Shown: piece by piece, positions 27,522-36,708 of the stretch
How the letters are laid out: every line of letters starts with the position of its first letter
How positions within the stretch are numbered: the stretch's first letter is position 1
Source: an uncultured Cellulophaga sp.
GTDB lineage: Bacteria > Bacteroidota > Bacteroidia > Flavobacteriales > Flavobacteriaceae
Assembly (NCBI GenBank): GCA_947492955.1
Contig: CANLOV010000003.1
Span: forward strand, 186,001-250,000
Length of the DNA stretch: 64,000 bases
Direction of reading: 5' to 3'
Program-made: the position numbers and the translations under genes
The notes under the pieces: model-generated
Database searches by the model: none
What the model was told of the DNA's origin: nothing
Seen by the model: the letters and a program-made list of their open reading frames with translations, nothing else

Positions 27522-29198
27522 ATGTTTGAGATTTCAGATTTAAAGCCAAAAAAGCTTCCTGAGCTTCAGGAAATTGCAAAAAAATTAAACGTACCTAAAT
27601 ACAAGACGTTAAAAAAATTAGATTTAGTATATCAAATACTAGATGTACAAGCTGCTAACCCTAAAGCGTTAGAATCAGCAAAAGTTATAGAAAAAACAGA
27701 TGCTCCTTCTAAAGAAGTAAAAAAAACAACTACCCCTCCTAAACCCAAAAGGACAAGAGTTGTAAAAGAAAAAGCTACTCCAATAGAAAAAAAGGACACA
27801 AAACCCGCAGACAAAAAGACTACTGTTGAAAATACTGAAACAAAGCCTGCTAATGCAAGTTCTGATACCGCAGTTAAAGAAAATACAAAAACAGAAGCTC
27901 CAAGAGAGAAAAAACCTGTACAAAAACATGTACCAACTCCTAGGAAAGACAACCCGAGAGTAAATAACAATCAAAACAGAAATCAAAATAACAAAAAGCC
28001 TAACCATCATAAGAATGGTCATGACAAGAATAATAATTTTGATAAAGATTTAAAAAACAGATACAAAGAACCAGAATTTGAATTTGATAGTATAATCGCC
28101 AGTGAAGGTGTATTAGATATAATGCAAGATGGTTACGGTTTCTTAAGATCATCTGATTATAATTACCTTTCTTCTCCTGATGATATTTATGTATCACAAT
28201 CACAAATTAGATTATTTGGATTAAAAACTGGAGATACTGTTCTTGGAAATGTTCGTCCTCCTAAAGAAGGTGAAAAATATTTTCCGTTAATTAAAGTAAA
28301 TAAAATAAATGGTATTGACCCGCAAGTGGTGCGCGACCGTGTTTCTTTTGAACATTTAACTCCTTTATTTCCGCAAGAGAAATTTAATTTATCACATAGA
28401 CAAGGTGCTATTTCTACTCGTATTATCGATTTGTTTTCTCCGATAGGAAAAGGTCAAAGAGGTATGATTGTAGCACAACCAAAAACTGGTAAAACAATGT
28501 TATTAAAAGACATTGCTAATGGTATTGCTGCTAACCACCCTGAAGTTTATCAAATTATATTATTAATTGATGAACGACCAGAAGAAGTTACAGACATGCA
28601 GCGTAATGTACGAGGAGAAGTTGTTGCTTCCACTTTTGACAAAGAAGCTACAGAGCATGTACGTGTTGCAAATCTTGTTTTAGAAAAAGCAAAACGTTTA
28701 GTAGAATGCGGACATGACGTTGTAATACTTTTAGATTCTATTACACGTTTAGCACGTGCTTACAACACAGTACAACCAGCTTCTGGAAAAGTATTGAGTG
28801 GTGGTGTAGATGCAAACGCGCTACACAAACCAAAACGTTTCTTTGGTGCTGCACGTAATATTGAAAATGGAGGTTCTTTATCTATTATTGCAACTGCTCT
28901 TACAGAAACTGGCTCTAAAATGGATGAAGTTATTTTCGAAGAATTTAAAGGTACTGGTAACATGGAATTACAATTAGATCGTAAAATATCTAATCGTAGA
29001 ATATTCCCTGCAATAGACCTCACCTCTTCTAGTACACGTAGAGATGATTTACTATTAGATGAATCTACAATACAGCGCATGTGGATACTAAGAAAATACC
29101 TTGCAGATATGAACCCTGTAGAAGCCATGGAATTTATAGAGCAACGCATTAAGCAAACAAAAAATAATGAGGAATTTTTATTAACCATGAATCAATAA
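27522..29198 (+). CDS. rho: Transcription termination factor Rho with long disordered insertion
   Basis: Rho is the hexameric RNA-dependent ATPase that ends transcription. The 558-residue protein has the Rho_N helix bundle (residues 1-45, [20 protein letters not shown]), then about 130 residues of low-complexity sequence rich in Lys, Asn, Pro and Thr (about 50-185). The cold-shock-type RNA-binding domain follows ([20 protein letters not shown]) and then the ATPase domain with Walker [10 protein letters not shown], Walker [17 protein letters not shown] and the Q/R-loop regions. E. coli Rho (about 419 residues) lacks the insertion. In Bacteroides thetaiotaomicron a comparable disordered region drives phase separation of Rho. 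A terminator follows at 29222-29257. Confidence 0.96.
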   Translation: MFEISDLKPKKLPELQEIAKKLNVPKYKTLKKLDLVYQILDVQAANPKALESAKVIEKTDAPSKEVKKTTTPPKPKRTRVVKEKATPIEKKDTKPADKKTTVENTETKPANASSDTAVKENTKTEAPREKKPVQKHVPTPRKDNPRVNNNQNRNQNNKKPNHHKNGHDKNNNFDKDLKNRYKEPEFEFDSIIASEGVLDIMQDGYGFLRSSDYNYLSSPDDIYVSQSQIRLFGLKTGDTVLGNVRPPKEGEKYFPLIKVNKINGIDPQVVRDRVSFEHLTPLFPQEKFNLSHRQGAISTRIIDLFSPIGKGQRGMIVAQPKTGKTMLLKDIANGIAANHPEVYQIILLIDERPEEVTDMQRNVRGEVVASTFDKEATEHVRVANLVLEKAKRLVECGHDVVILLDSITRLARAYNTVQPASGKVLSGGVDANALHKPKRFFGAARNIENGGSLSIIATALTETGSKMDEVIFEEFKGTGNMELQLDRKISNRRIFPAIDLTSSSTRRDDLLLDESTIQRMWILRKYLADMNPVEAMEFIEQRIKQTKNNEEFLLTMNQ

Positions 29199-29221
29199 CC
29201 TCATTAATAACAACAACAATA

Positions 29222-29257
29222 AAAAATCCCAGTAACTACAATTACTGGGATTTTTAT
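29222..29257 (+). terminator. Terminator after rho
   Basis: A 14-bp perfect stem (aaaaatcccagtaa and complement), a 6-nt loop and a T run lie 23 nt after the rho stop. Confidence 0.85.
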
Positions 29258-29399
29258 TTTAACTAGTCACCTTACAATTAACTGACACAAAATATGTTAA
29301 CTACATAAATTTTAAATATCTTTATATTTCATAAACTATATCCCCCTTTTATTGTAATTATAAATTAAACTTAATTTTATAACTTAAAAGTTCTGTATT

Positions 29400-30083
29400 A
29401 TGAAAAACCATTTATTACAACTAGCACTCTTTTCTATTATTATTTTTTCCTTAAACAGCTGTAGAGAATATCAGAAAAAAGAGGAAGAAGCAACAAAAGA
29501 AATAAAAGCCCCTAAACAAATTATAAGTTTAGCACAAGCTAAAGAAACATACGACAACTACACTAGACGAAGAACTCCACTTATTAAGCGTTACGAGGAT
29601 TCTATAAACAACTATAGAACAAAATTTACCCCTTCTCGTTATGGTTCTTACGACTACAAAACCATAAAACAATATATTGCCTACATAGAACAAGAAGCTA
29701 AATTAGCTAATGTAGAAATTTCCACTTTACGATTTTATTTTTCTAATTATCCTGATAAAGAAGAATTTAATGATGGCAAAAAAGTTGTTAGCCCAAGACA
29801 AAATTCTTTTTTCATTTCACCTACCATAAAAAAAGAAAATAAAGATTATGGCTTTTATATTATTGAAAATGATAAAGGAGAAAGAAGTGCTGGTTTACTT
29901 TCCGATGACATAAAAGAACTTAACGAAAATAATCTTGGAAACTCCAATACAGTAACAAAAAAATCCTACGCCTCTTTTTTACCTAACACAACAACGACCA
30001 ACACAATATCTCCGCCTTTATTTGTAAATCATCGTAGCGTTATGTTAAATGAAGTAAATATGAGCCCCCCAGCTAACAACTAA
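29400..30083 (+). CDS. Lipoprotein of unknown function
   Basis: The 227-residue protein has a clear lipoprotein signal (IIFSLNSCREY) followed by a Glu/Lys-rich linker. The rest is soluble and mixed alpha-beta: LAQAKETYDNYTRRRTPLIK, a long helical stretch to about residue 95, then strands ending in a Pro/Asn-rich tail. I do not recognise a domain. It is followed 23 nt later by an integral membrane protein in the same direction, so they may act together at the envelope. Confidence 0.7.
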   Translation: MKNHLLQLALFSIIIFSLNSCREYQKKEEEATKEIKAPKQIISLAQAKETYDNYTRRRTPLIKRYEDSINNYRTKFTPSRYGSYDYKTIKQYIAYIEQEAKLANVEISTLRFYFSNYPDKEEFNDGKKVVSPRQNSFFISPTIKKENKDYGFYIIENDKGERSAGLLSDDIKELNENNLGNSNTVTKKSYASFLPNTTTTNTISPPLFVNHRSVMLNEVNMSPPANN

Positions 30084-30106
30084 ATTCAAGAAACTTTAAA
30101 ACACCC

Positions 30107-30799
30107 ATGAATCTTAGTTTCAACATCCTCCTTAACCAACCCCATACTATTTTATATGGGGTTACTCTTTTTGTCTCTATAATAAAATATCCTAGATACT
30201 ACAATTCATCTCTAAAATATTTACCCATAATATTACTATACACTTTTTTAAATGAGCTCCTTGGTATTATTATATACAAATATCCAGACTATAGTTTATT
30301 TGTAAGCAAACTATACCCACAATATAATTTTATTATATATAACATATATAATATTGTATTTTACCTTTATCTATACTACATATATTGGTCTAATTTAGAC
30401 AACAAAAAGCAAAAGCAAAAAATATTTTATGGCGCAATATTTTTTCTAACAATAAGCATATTAAATCCATTTTTCGAAAACTTTATGCTTAAAACTCAGT
30501 TTTTTTCATATATTACTGGAGCACTGGTTTTACTAATGACTATTGTATTTTACCTCCAAAAAATATATAAATTAAAAAAACTCTTAACATATAAATACTA
30601 TCTATTACTATGGATTAGTATAGGTTTATCTGTTTTTTATTGTGGTTATATACCTATAAAAATGAATAGATTCTACAATATCATTTATGGAATTCAAGAA
30701 TACATTCACCTAAGAAAAATACATATGACACTTGCTATACTTATGTACTTTTGTTTTATCATTGGTTTTATCAAAATAAATAAAAAAATTAAGCAATAA
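30107..30799 (+). CDS. Integral membrane protein, about seven helices, unknown
   Basis: The 230-residue protein is almost entirely hydrophobic, with about seven predicted helices, many Tyr and Ile residues and a short basic tail (KINKKIKQ). This size and topology resemble orphan 7TM-type proteins of Flavobacteria sometimes encoded beside signalling genes, but I see no enzymatic motif. It probably forms a two-gene unit with the lipoprotein upstream; the next genes are a RES-Xre pair starting 62 nt later, which may have its own promoter. Confidence 0.7.
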   Translation: MNLSFNILLNQPHTILYGVTLFVSIIKYPRYYNSSLKYLPIILLYTFLNELLGIIIYKYPDYSLFVSKLYPQYNFIIYNIYNIVFYLYLYYIYWSNLDNKKQKQKIFYGAIFFLTISILNPFFENFMLKTQFFSYITGALVLLMTIVFYLQKIYKLKKLLTYKYYLLLWISIGLSVFYCGYIPIKMNRFYNIIYGIQEYIHLRKIHMTLAILMYFCFIIGFIKINKKIKQ

Positions 30800-30861
30800 T
30801 AAAAACGTCATTTGTCTTTTTTTTTACGACTTTTTTCGTATTTTAGCTAAAAATAATTTGT

Positions 30862-31287
30862 ATGAGCACTTCTAGTTTACTTAAAAACCTGTCTTACTCC
30901 AATATAGATGATAAGGGTGTATTAAGATTAATACACGCTAGCAGAACTGGTGTTGCTTACACATTATTTAAAAGTATTATAAACCACAGTCCCTTTACCA
31001 TAAAAGAATGGGCAAATTACCTGCATATTTCGGAACGTACTATGCAGCGCTATACTAAAGAAAAAAAAGTTTTTGACCCTATACAATCAGAAAAAATTCT
31101 TGAGGTTACTTTAGTATATAAATTTGGTATTGAAGTCTTTGAAGAAAAAGAAAATTTTGATATTTGGTTAAACACCAACAATGTAGCCCTAGGAAACATT
31201 AAACCAAAATCTTTATTAGATACCACTTTTGGCATTAGCTTACTAAAAGACGAACTAACAAGAATAGAACACGGTATTCTTGCATGA
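30862..31287 (+). CDS. Xre/MbcA/ParS-type antitoxin of RES-Xre pair
   Basis: The 141-residue protein has an N-terminal helix-turn-helix-like half containing WANYLHISERTMQRYTK (about residues 51-67) and a C-terminal MbcA/ParS/Xre toxin-binding domain (DUF2384) with WLNTNNVALGNIKPKSLLDT, where the antitoxin loop enters the toxin active site. It overlaps the RES toxin start by 4 nt (ATGA), the usual order of antitoxin then toxin. Such antitoxins also repress their own promoter. Family assignment is firm; activity is untested. Confidence 0.9.
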   Translation: MSTSSLLKNLSYSNIDDKGVLRLIHASRTGVAYTLFKSIINHSPFTIKEWANYLHISERTMQRYTKEKKVFDPIQSEKILEVTLVYKFGIEVFEEKENFDIWLNTNNVALGNIKPKSLLDTTFGISLLKDELTRIEHGILA

Positions 31288-31745
31288 AAGTTTATAGACT
31301 CTCTAAAGGAAAATATAAAAGTGATTTAAGCGGTAGAGGCGCAGAAATTGCCGGTGGTAGATGGAACAACAAAGGTATTGCTGTTGTATACACATCTGCA
31401 TCAAGAGCATTATGCACTACTGAAATCGCTGTTAGAACACCTTTAGGTATATTACCACTTAACTATTTTATAATAGAAATAGAAATCCCTAAAGAGCTTA
31501 AAATTGAAGAGCTTAAGATTGATGATTTACCAAAAGACTGGAAAAGCTTTCCCCACTCAAACACCACTCAACAAATAGGAGATAAATTTATTAAAGAAGA
31601 AAAAAGTGTTATTTTAAAAGTTCCTTCTGCTGTTGTTCAAGGTGATTACAACTACTTATTAAACCCCAAACACAAAAATTTTAATAAAATAAAAATAACT
31701 AATATTCTTCCCTTTAACTTTGATAAGCGACTTTTTATAAAATAA
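31284..31745 (+). CDS. RES-domain toxin (putative NAD+-consuming enzyme)
   Basis: The 153-residue protein is a RES domain: MKVYRLSKGKY, SGRGAEIAGGRWNNKG with a conserved Arg, VVYTSASRALCTTEIAVR with a conserved Glu, and VPSAVVQGDYNYLLNPKH carrying the Ser and Asn of the family. Characterised RES toxins (for example MbcT of Mycobacterium and those of Pseudomonas) degrade NAD+ and halt growth until the Xre partner neutralises them. All family motifs are intact, so it looks functional. It overlaps the antitoxin by 4 nt and is convergent with rpsT. Confidence 0.92.
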   Translation: MKVYRLSKGKYKSDLSGRGAEIAGGRWNNKGIAVVYTSASRALCTTEIAVRTPLGILPLNYFIIEIEIPKELKIEELKIDDLPKDWKSFPHSNTTQQIGDKFIKEEKSVILKVPSAVVQGDYNYLLNPKHKNFNKIKITNILPFNFDKRLFIK

Positions 31746-31747
31746 AA

Positions 31748-31773
31748 AAGCGCATTTCTTATGAAATACGCTT
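31748..31773. terminator. Weak hairpin between RES toxin and rpsT
   Basis: The arms aagcgcatttc and gaaatacgctt pair with one mismatch and a loop of 4 nt. There is no strong T run, so the call is tentative. Confidence 0.4.
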
Positions 31774-31796
31774 AAAAATTTTAAGAAAATAAAAAT

Positions 31797-32048
31797 CTAC
31801 AATGCAGCAACCTGCTTTGTTAATTTACTTTTTAAATTAGCAGCTTTATTATTATGAATAATGTTACGCTTAGCTAATCTATCTATCATACTAACAACAG
31901 AAGGTAAAAGAGCTTCAGCAGCTGACTTATCTTTTTCTGCACGTATATTCTTTAATGCATTACGCATTGTTTTGTGCTGATATCTGTTACGTAAACGTAC
32001 CGCTTCGTTTCTTCTAATTCTCTTTAATGCTGACTTGTGATTTGCCAT
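31797..32048 (-). CDS. rpsT: 30S ribosomal protein bS20
   Basis: bS20 binds 16S rRNA early in small-subunit assembly. The 83-residue basic protein starts [21 protein letters not shown] and ends with the helical [19 protein letters not shown], fitting the family in length and sequence. No Shine-Dalgarno sequence precedes the ATG, as expected in this phylum. Two tRNA-Glu genes lie just upstream on the same strand and could share a transcript. Confidence 0.96.
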   Translation of the reverse strand: MANHKSALKRIRRNEAVRLRNRYQHKTMRNALKNIRAEKDKSAAEALLPSVVSMIDRLAKRNIIHNNKAANLKSKLTKQVAAL

Positions 32049-32097
32049 TTTCTCTTAATTATATTTTTTAATTGGGTTTCCCCTAAACTTAACTGTG

Positions 32098-32169
32098 TAG
32101 TCCGTAGGGGAATCGAACCCCTGTTACCAGGATGAAAACCTGGCGTCCTAACCCCTAGACGAACGGACC
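32098..32169 (-). tRNA. tRNA-Glu (anticodon UUC), copy 2
   Basis: The minus strand folds into a complete cloverleaf: acceptor GGTCCGT pairing with ACGGACT (G1-U72 wobble), D-arm region GTCTAGGGGTTAGGAC, anticodon stem CCAGG/CCTGG with loop TTTTCAT giving UUC, and T-arm AGGGGTTCGATTCCCCT. The 3' CCA is not encoded. It is identical to the copy 120 bp upstream on the same strand. MnmA in this window would thiolate its U34. Confidence 0.97.
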
Positions 32170-32217
32170 ATTATGCAACGAAACATAAATTTACAATTTA
32201 CATTTCTAAAATTTTAG

Positions 32218-32289
32218 TAGTCCGTAGGGGAATCGAACCCCTGTTACCAGGATGAAAACCTGGCGTCCTAACCCCTAGACGAACGGACC
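32218..32289 (-). tRNA. tRNA-Glu (anticodon UUC), copy 1
   Basis: The sequence and cloverleaf are identical to the tRNA at 32098-32169, exactly 120 bp apart. It is nearest the promoter (TTG, 19 nt, TATTTTTG at 32314-32343). The anticodon loop is TTTTCAT, and CCA is not encoded. Confidence 0.97.
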
Positions 32290-32313
32290 ATTGCTTTTGC
32301 GTAATTGCGGATG

Positions 32314-32343
32314 CAAAAATACAATTATTTTTTACTATTGCAA
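32314..32343 (-). promoter_or_regulatory. Promoter of the tRNA-Glu pair
   Basis: On the minus strand a -33 TTG (32343-32341) is followed after exactly 19 nt by TATTTTTG (32321-32314), the full Bacteroidota sigma-A consensus TTG-N19-TAnnTTTG. The expected transcription start is near 32308, about 18 nt before the first tRNA. Confidence 0.75.
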
Positions 32344-32368
32344 GGGTAAAATATTATTTTTTTTTCTT

Positions 32369-33844
32369 TTAATACGCTTTAGCAAATAACACCCTTTTTA
32401 AAGATGGTTTTCCAGACACAATACATACTCCATTTTCTTCCTTAACATCAATAGGAATACAGCGTATTGTAGCTTTTGTCTCTTCTTTAATTTTATCTTC
32501 TGTTTCTATAGTACCATCCCAGTGCGCAGAAATAAATCCTCCTTTATTTTCTAAAACCTCTTTAAATTCTTCATAAGAATTTACTTCTGTAATATGATTC
32601 TTTCTATGCTCTAATGCTTTTTCATATATATTACGCTGAATATCATCTAACAAAAACTTAATTTTATCAATTAACTCATCCGCAGGTACTATTTCTTTTT
32701 CAAAGGTATCTCTTCTTGCTACTTCAAAGGTATTATTTTCCATATCCCTTTTTCCTATAGCCAAACGAACAGGAACCCCTTTTAATTCGTACTCATTAAA
32801 CTTAAAGCCTGGTTTATGAGTATCTCTACTATCGTACTTTACAGAAACTCCAAGAGAACGAAGTTTTTTAACTATAGGATTTACGCGTTCAGAAATTGCA
32901 TCTAACTGCTCTTCTCCTTTATATATAGGAACAATAACTACCTGTATAGGAGCCAATTTAGGAGGTAATACTAAACCGTTATCATCACTATGTGTCATAA
33001 TTAATGCCCCCATAAGCCTTGTTGACACTCCCCATGAAGTAGCCCATACATGCTCTTTCTTACCTTCTTTATTTGCAAACTTTACATCAAAAGCTTTTGC
33101 AAAATTTTGACCTAAGAAATGTGAAGTCCCTGCTTGTAATGCTTTCCCATCTTGCATTAATGCCTCTATACAATATGTTTCTACTGCTCCTGCAAAACGC
33201 TCACTTTCTGTTTTTACTCCCTTAATTACAGGAACACCCATAAAGTTTTCTGTAAACTCTGCATATACATTCATCATCTGCTCTGCCTCTGCTATTGCCT
33301 CTTTTTCTGTAGCATGTGCTGTATGTCCCTCTTGCCATAAAAACTCTGCTGTTCTTAAAAACAAGCGAGTACGCATTTCCCATCTTACAACATTAGCCCA
33401 TTGATTTATTAAAAGCGGTAAATCTCTATAAGATTGTATCCATCTTCTATAAGTATCCCATATAATAGTTTCTGAAGTAGGCCTAACAATAAGTTCTTCT
33501 TCTAATTTTGCTTCTGGATCTACAATAACCCCACTACCATCTTCGGCATTTTTAAGTCTGTAATGTGTAACAACAGCACATTCTTTTGCAAAACCTTCTA
33601 CATGACTTGCTTCTTTACTTAGATATGATTTTGGAATAAATAAAGGAAAATAGGCATTTTCGTGTCCTGTTTCTTTAAACATTTTATCTAATTCCGCTTG
33701 CATTTTTTCCCAAATAGCAAAACCATATGGTTTTATAACCATACAACCTCTAACTCCCGAGTTTTCAGCTAAATCTGCTTTAACAACAAGTTCGTTATAC
33801 CATTTAGAATAATCTTCTTCTCTTTTCGTTAAGTTTTTACCCAT
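32369..33844 (-). CDS. proS: Prolyl-tRNA synthetase (short, archaeal/eukaryotic-like type)
   Basis: ProS charges tRNA-Pro. The 491-residue protein has class II motifs: motif 2 region [24 protein letters not shown] and motif 3 in [21 protein letters not shown]. It ends in a basic Tyr terminus (RVLFAKAY), as in the archaeal/eukaryotic-type enzyme. The editing insertion found in E. coli-type ProS (about 570 residues) is absent, typical for Bacteroidota. It is encoded upstream of the tRNA-Glu pair on the same strand. Confidence 0.95.
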   Translation of the reverse strand: MGKNLTKREEDYSKWYNELVVKADLAENSGVRGCMVIKPYGFAIWEKMQAELDKMFKETGHENAYFPLFIPKSYLSKEASHVEGFAKECAVVTHYRLKNAEDGSGVIVDPEAKLEEELIVRPTSETIIWDTYRRWIQSYRDLPLLINQWANVVRWEMRTRLFLRTAEFLWQEGHTAHATEKEAIAEAEQMMNVYAEFTENFMGVPVIKGVKTESERFAGAVETYCIEALMQDGKALQAGTSHFLGQNFAKAFDVKFANKEGKKEHVWATSWGVSTRLMGALIMTHSDDNGLVLPPKLAPIQVVIVPIYKGEEQLDAISERVNPIVKKLRSLGVSVKYDSRDTHKPGFKFNEYELKGVPVRLAIGKRDMENNTFEVARRDTFEKEIVPADELIDKIKFLLDDIQRNIYEKALEHRKNHITEVNSYEEFKEVLENKGGFISAHWDGTIETEDKIKEETKATIRCIPIDVKEENGVCIVSGKPSLKRVLFAKAY

Positions 33845-33940
33845 TACACACAGTTTGGCACAAATATTGTGATTTATAACTAAAAAATAGTTCGGTAAAA
33901 CTAACTATTTTTACATTGTCCAACAATTAAATTTATAGTG

Positions 33941-35107
33941 ATGATACATTCTAAGCCCTTCCAAAAAATAAAAGCAACTTCCTTGTTTGCCTTAATAGGT
34001 ATTCTAATAACTTCTTGTGGTTCTTACCAACAAGCATCTTATTATGACAATGATGGAATCTATAGTTCTAATAACAAACAAGTTGCAGTAAAAGAAACTC
34101 CACAAAAAACAAATAACTCTTACTCTGATTATTTTGGAAATAAGGCTAATGAATACGAAAACATTTTAGAAAATGAAATTTTCACAGATGTTGATAGTTA
34201 CTATAGTGACCAAGTAAACGACAGTACAAATATTGCTGCACAAACAGATTACTTTAACCAAAATAATACTTACAATGGTTCTGCAGGATGGGGAGATAAC
34301 CCAACAAGTGTTAGCATAAACATACACGATAACTGGGGCTGGGGCAACAACATTGGTTGGGGTGGTTTTTATGGGTATGGTTGGAATGGCTTTAACAACC
34401 CTTGGAGATGGAACAGAGGATGGGGATGGAACAGAGGGTTTGGTTATGGAGCTTGGGGCAACAACTTTGGTTGGGGTGGTTTTTACGATCCTTTCTTTTG
34501 TCCTCCTTTTTATGGCAATCGTTTTTACGGATACAATAACTACGCATACGGTTACGGAAGACGTGGTTTCTATAACAATTACAGAAATAGAGGAATTTAT
34601 TCTAGAACAGCTTTAAGAGGCAGAAACTACAGAACTACATCTAGGGCCACTACATCCAGATACAGAACTAACAATAGTAGATATAATACTAGCAGAAATA
34701 CAAATAGATATAGAACAGGAAATACAACATACAGAAGAAATTCTGTTGGAGTAGACAGAAATTCGGCTTACAGAACAAGTAGAAGCACAAGAACTGCACC
34801 AACATATAATCGTAGTTCTAGAAGCAATCAAACATATAGGAGTTCTTCTCCCAGAAGTAGTACCTATAGAAGCGGTTCTTCTACAAATAGAACATACAGC
34901 CGTTCTACTACACCATCTAGAAGCTCTAGCAATACCTACAGAAGATCATCTTCTAGTAGCACACCTAGCAGATCCTACAGAAGTTCTGGAAGTTCATCTT
35001 CTAGAAGCTACAGAAGTTCAGGTTCTAACAGCTCTAGTAGATCATATAGAAGTTCTGGTGGCAGCTCAAGAAGCGGATCATCATCTGGTTCTAGAGGTAG
35101 ACGCTAA
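33941..35107 (+). CDS. Low-complexity W/G-rich and R/S-rich lipoprotein
   Basis: The start is probably ATG 33941 (a GTG lies immediately before). A lipoprotein signal ends at LITSCGSYQQ. Residues about 30-120 are acidic and Asn/Tyr-rich. About 120-210 is dominated by Trp, Gly, Asn and Tyr (NNIGWGGFYGYGW pattern). About 220-388 is highly basic and made of Arg, Ser, Tyr and Thr with repeated RSYRSSG and TYR blocks. I recognise no domain. It lies 31 nt upstream of an OmpP1/FadL-type porin in the same direction. The basic tail might bind acidic polysaccharide or nucleic acid at the cell surface, but this is inference from composition. Confidence 0.75.
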   Translation: MIHSKPFQKIKATSLFALIGILITSCGSYQQASYYDNDGIYSSNNKQVAVKETPQKTNNSYSDYFGNKANEYENILENEIFTDVDSYYSDQVNDSTNIAAQTDYFNQNNTYNGSAGWGDNPTSVSINIHDNWGWGNNIGWGGFYGYGWNGFNNPWRWNRGWGWNRGFGYGAWGNNFGWGGFYDPFFCPPFYGNRFYGYNNYAYGYGRRGFYNNYRNRGIYSRTALRGRNYRTTSRATTSRYRTNNSRYNTSRNTNRYRTGNTTYRRNSVGVDRNSAYRTSRSTRTAPTYNRSSRSNQTYRSSSPRSSTYRSGSSTNRTYSRSTTPSRSSSNTYRRSSSSSTPSRSYRSSGSSSSRSYRSSGSNSSSRSYRSSGGSSRSGSSSGSRGRR

Positions 35108-35137
35108 AAATAATACAAACTCTTAAATTTCACCATA

Positions 35138-36655
35138 ATGAAAAGTTATTATAGTTTTTTAATAGCTGTATTTGTATGCACTATAACAAATGCACAAAAC
35201 ATTTCTGATGTATTACGATATGGTAATCAAAACACACAAGGAACCGCTCGTTACCAAGCATTAAGTGGTGCTTTTGGTGCCTTAGGTGGCGATTTATCTG
35301 CTATTGGTGTTAACCCAGCTGGTTCAGCTGTATTTAACTATAGTCAGTTTACCGTTTCTGGAACTAACTACAATAGAAATAACGATGCCACCTACACAAA
35401 TAGAACATTAAACACAGAATTAAATTCAGTAAACATAAACCAAGTCGGTGGTGTTTTGGTATTAAAATCACCAAACAACAACAGCTGGAAAAAAATTGCA
35501 TTAGCATTTAATTACGAAGTTGCAGAAAATTTTGACAATGAGTTTTCTTTATCTGGTAGCACTAATGATGGTTTAGGTAATTACTTCGAAAATATAGCGA
35601 ATGGTGTTCCTTTTGGTTCTTTATTATTGCTAGATGGAGAATTTTTAGAAGATGCATATGAAGACATAGGTACCAGTCTTGGCTTTATAGAACAACAAGC
35701 ATTTTTAGGGTTCCAAAGTGGAATTATAGACCCACAAGATGATACTAATGATGATAATACCATCTACAATAAAAATACAATAGGTAATAACATAAACCAA
35801 ACCTTTATACAAACTACCAGAGGATACAATAGTAAAGTAACATTAAATGCTAGTGGAGAATATGAAGATAATTTATACTTAGGAGCTGCCTTAAATTTCC
35901 ATATTGTTGATTTTGAAAAAATTACTCAATTAAGAGAAAGAGGCTATGATGCTACATCTCCTATTAAATTTAGTGCATTTGATAATTTATTACAAACTAA
36001 TGGTGGTGGTGTTTCTTTTAGCCTTGGAGCAATTACCAAATTAAATGACAATATTAGAGTTGGTGGTAGCTACCAATCTCCAACATGGTATTTTTTACAA
36101 GACGAGACATCGCAACGTATTGATTCTGATTCTCCTGTAAAAAATGAAGATTTACGATTTATTAACTTTGATAATGTTGTAAATTTATTTGAACACTACA
36201 CCATAAAAATACCAAGCAAGCTAACAGGTAGTATTGCTATTGTTTTTGGAAAAGATGGTCTTTTAAGTTTTGATTATGGATACCAAGATATGTCTAAAGC
36301 TGAATTAAAGCCTACAAATACTCCGGCTTTTCAGACTGAAAACGAATTTATATCTAATGAACTTGCCCCTGTTTCTAGTTTTAAAATAGGTGGAGAATAT
36401 AGAATTAAACAAGTAAGTTTAAGAGGTGGTTACCGCTTTGAGCAAAGTCCTTACGAAAATGCTATTACGATTGGTGATTTAGAAGGATATTCTGCTGGTA
36501 TTGGTTATAATTTTGGTGCAAGTAAATTAGACCTTACCGTAAACAGAACAGAACAAGATATAAACGAGCAATTATTTGATACTGGAATTAACTCACCAGC
36601 TCTTGTAAATAATATTAATACAAATGTAACGCTTAGTTATACCATGAATTTTTAA
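35138..36655 (+). CDS. OmpP1/FadL-family outer membrane transport protein
   Basis: The 505-residue protein has a signal peptide (to TNAQ, residue 19), then TARYQALSGAFGALGGDLSAIGVNPAGSAV, the N-terminal hatch-like motif of the OmpP1/FadL/TodX family. Many amphipathic strands follow and it ends in an aromatic-terminated strand (NVTLSYTMNF), the outer-membrane barrel signal. Members carry hydrophobic compounds across the outer membrane; flavobacterial forms are often labelled hemin receptor without proof. A bidirectional terminator lies just downstream. Confidence 0.85.
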   Translation: MKSYYSFLIAVFVCTITNAQNISDVLRYGNQNTQGTARYQALSGAFGALGGDLSAIGVNPAGSAVFNYSQFTVSGTNYNRNNDATYTNRTLNTELNSVNINQVGGVLVLKSPNNNSWKKIALAFNYEVAENFDNEFSLSGSTNDGLGNYFENIANGVPFGSLLLLDGEFLEDAYEDIGTSLGFIEQQAFLGFQSGIIDPQDDTNDDNTIYNKNTIGNNINQTFIQTTRGYNSKVTLNASGEYEDNLYLGAALNFHIVDFEKITQLRERGYDATSPIKFSAFDNLLQTNGGGVSFSLGAITKLNDNIRVGGSYQSPTWYFLQDETSQRIDSDSPVKNEDLRFINFDNVVNLFEHYTIKIPSKLTGSIAIVFGKDGLLSFDYGYQDMSKAELKPTNTPAFQTENEFISNELAPVSSFKIGGEYRIKQVSLRGGYRFEQSPYENAITIGDLEGYSAGIGYNFGASKLDLTVNRTEQDINEQLFDTGINSPALVNNINTNVTLSYTMNF

Positions 36656-36673
36656 GAAATAATTACAACCCAT

Positions 36674-36704
36674 AAAAAGGCTAGAATTTAATTCTAGCCT
36701 TTTT
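36674..36704. terminator. Bidirectional terminator
   Basis: A near-perfect palindrome (aaaaaggctagaatt and complement) has A and T runs on both sides, lying between the convergent OmpP1 and T9SS type B genes. Confidence 0.85.
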
Positions 36705-36708
36705 TTAT

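Noticed and set aside
27632-28022. Minus-strand frames opposite the Rho insertion
   Set aside because: They are by-products of the Lys/Asn-rich low-complexity insertion in rho; they have no signal or domain logic.
32098-32289. Identical 72-bp repeats with regular spacing considered as a CRISPR-like array
   Set aside because: Each repeat folds into a full tRNA-Glu cloverleaf and there are only two copies.
34353-34831. Overlapping frames inside the W/G- and R/S-rich lipoprotein gene
   Set aside because: They arise from compositional bias of the real frame, which has a signal peptide and continuous repeats.
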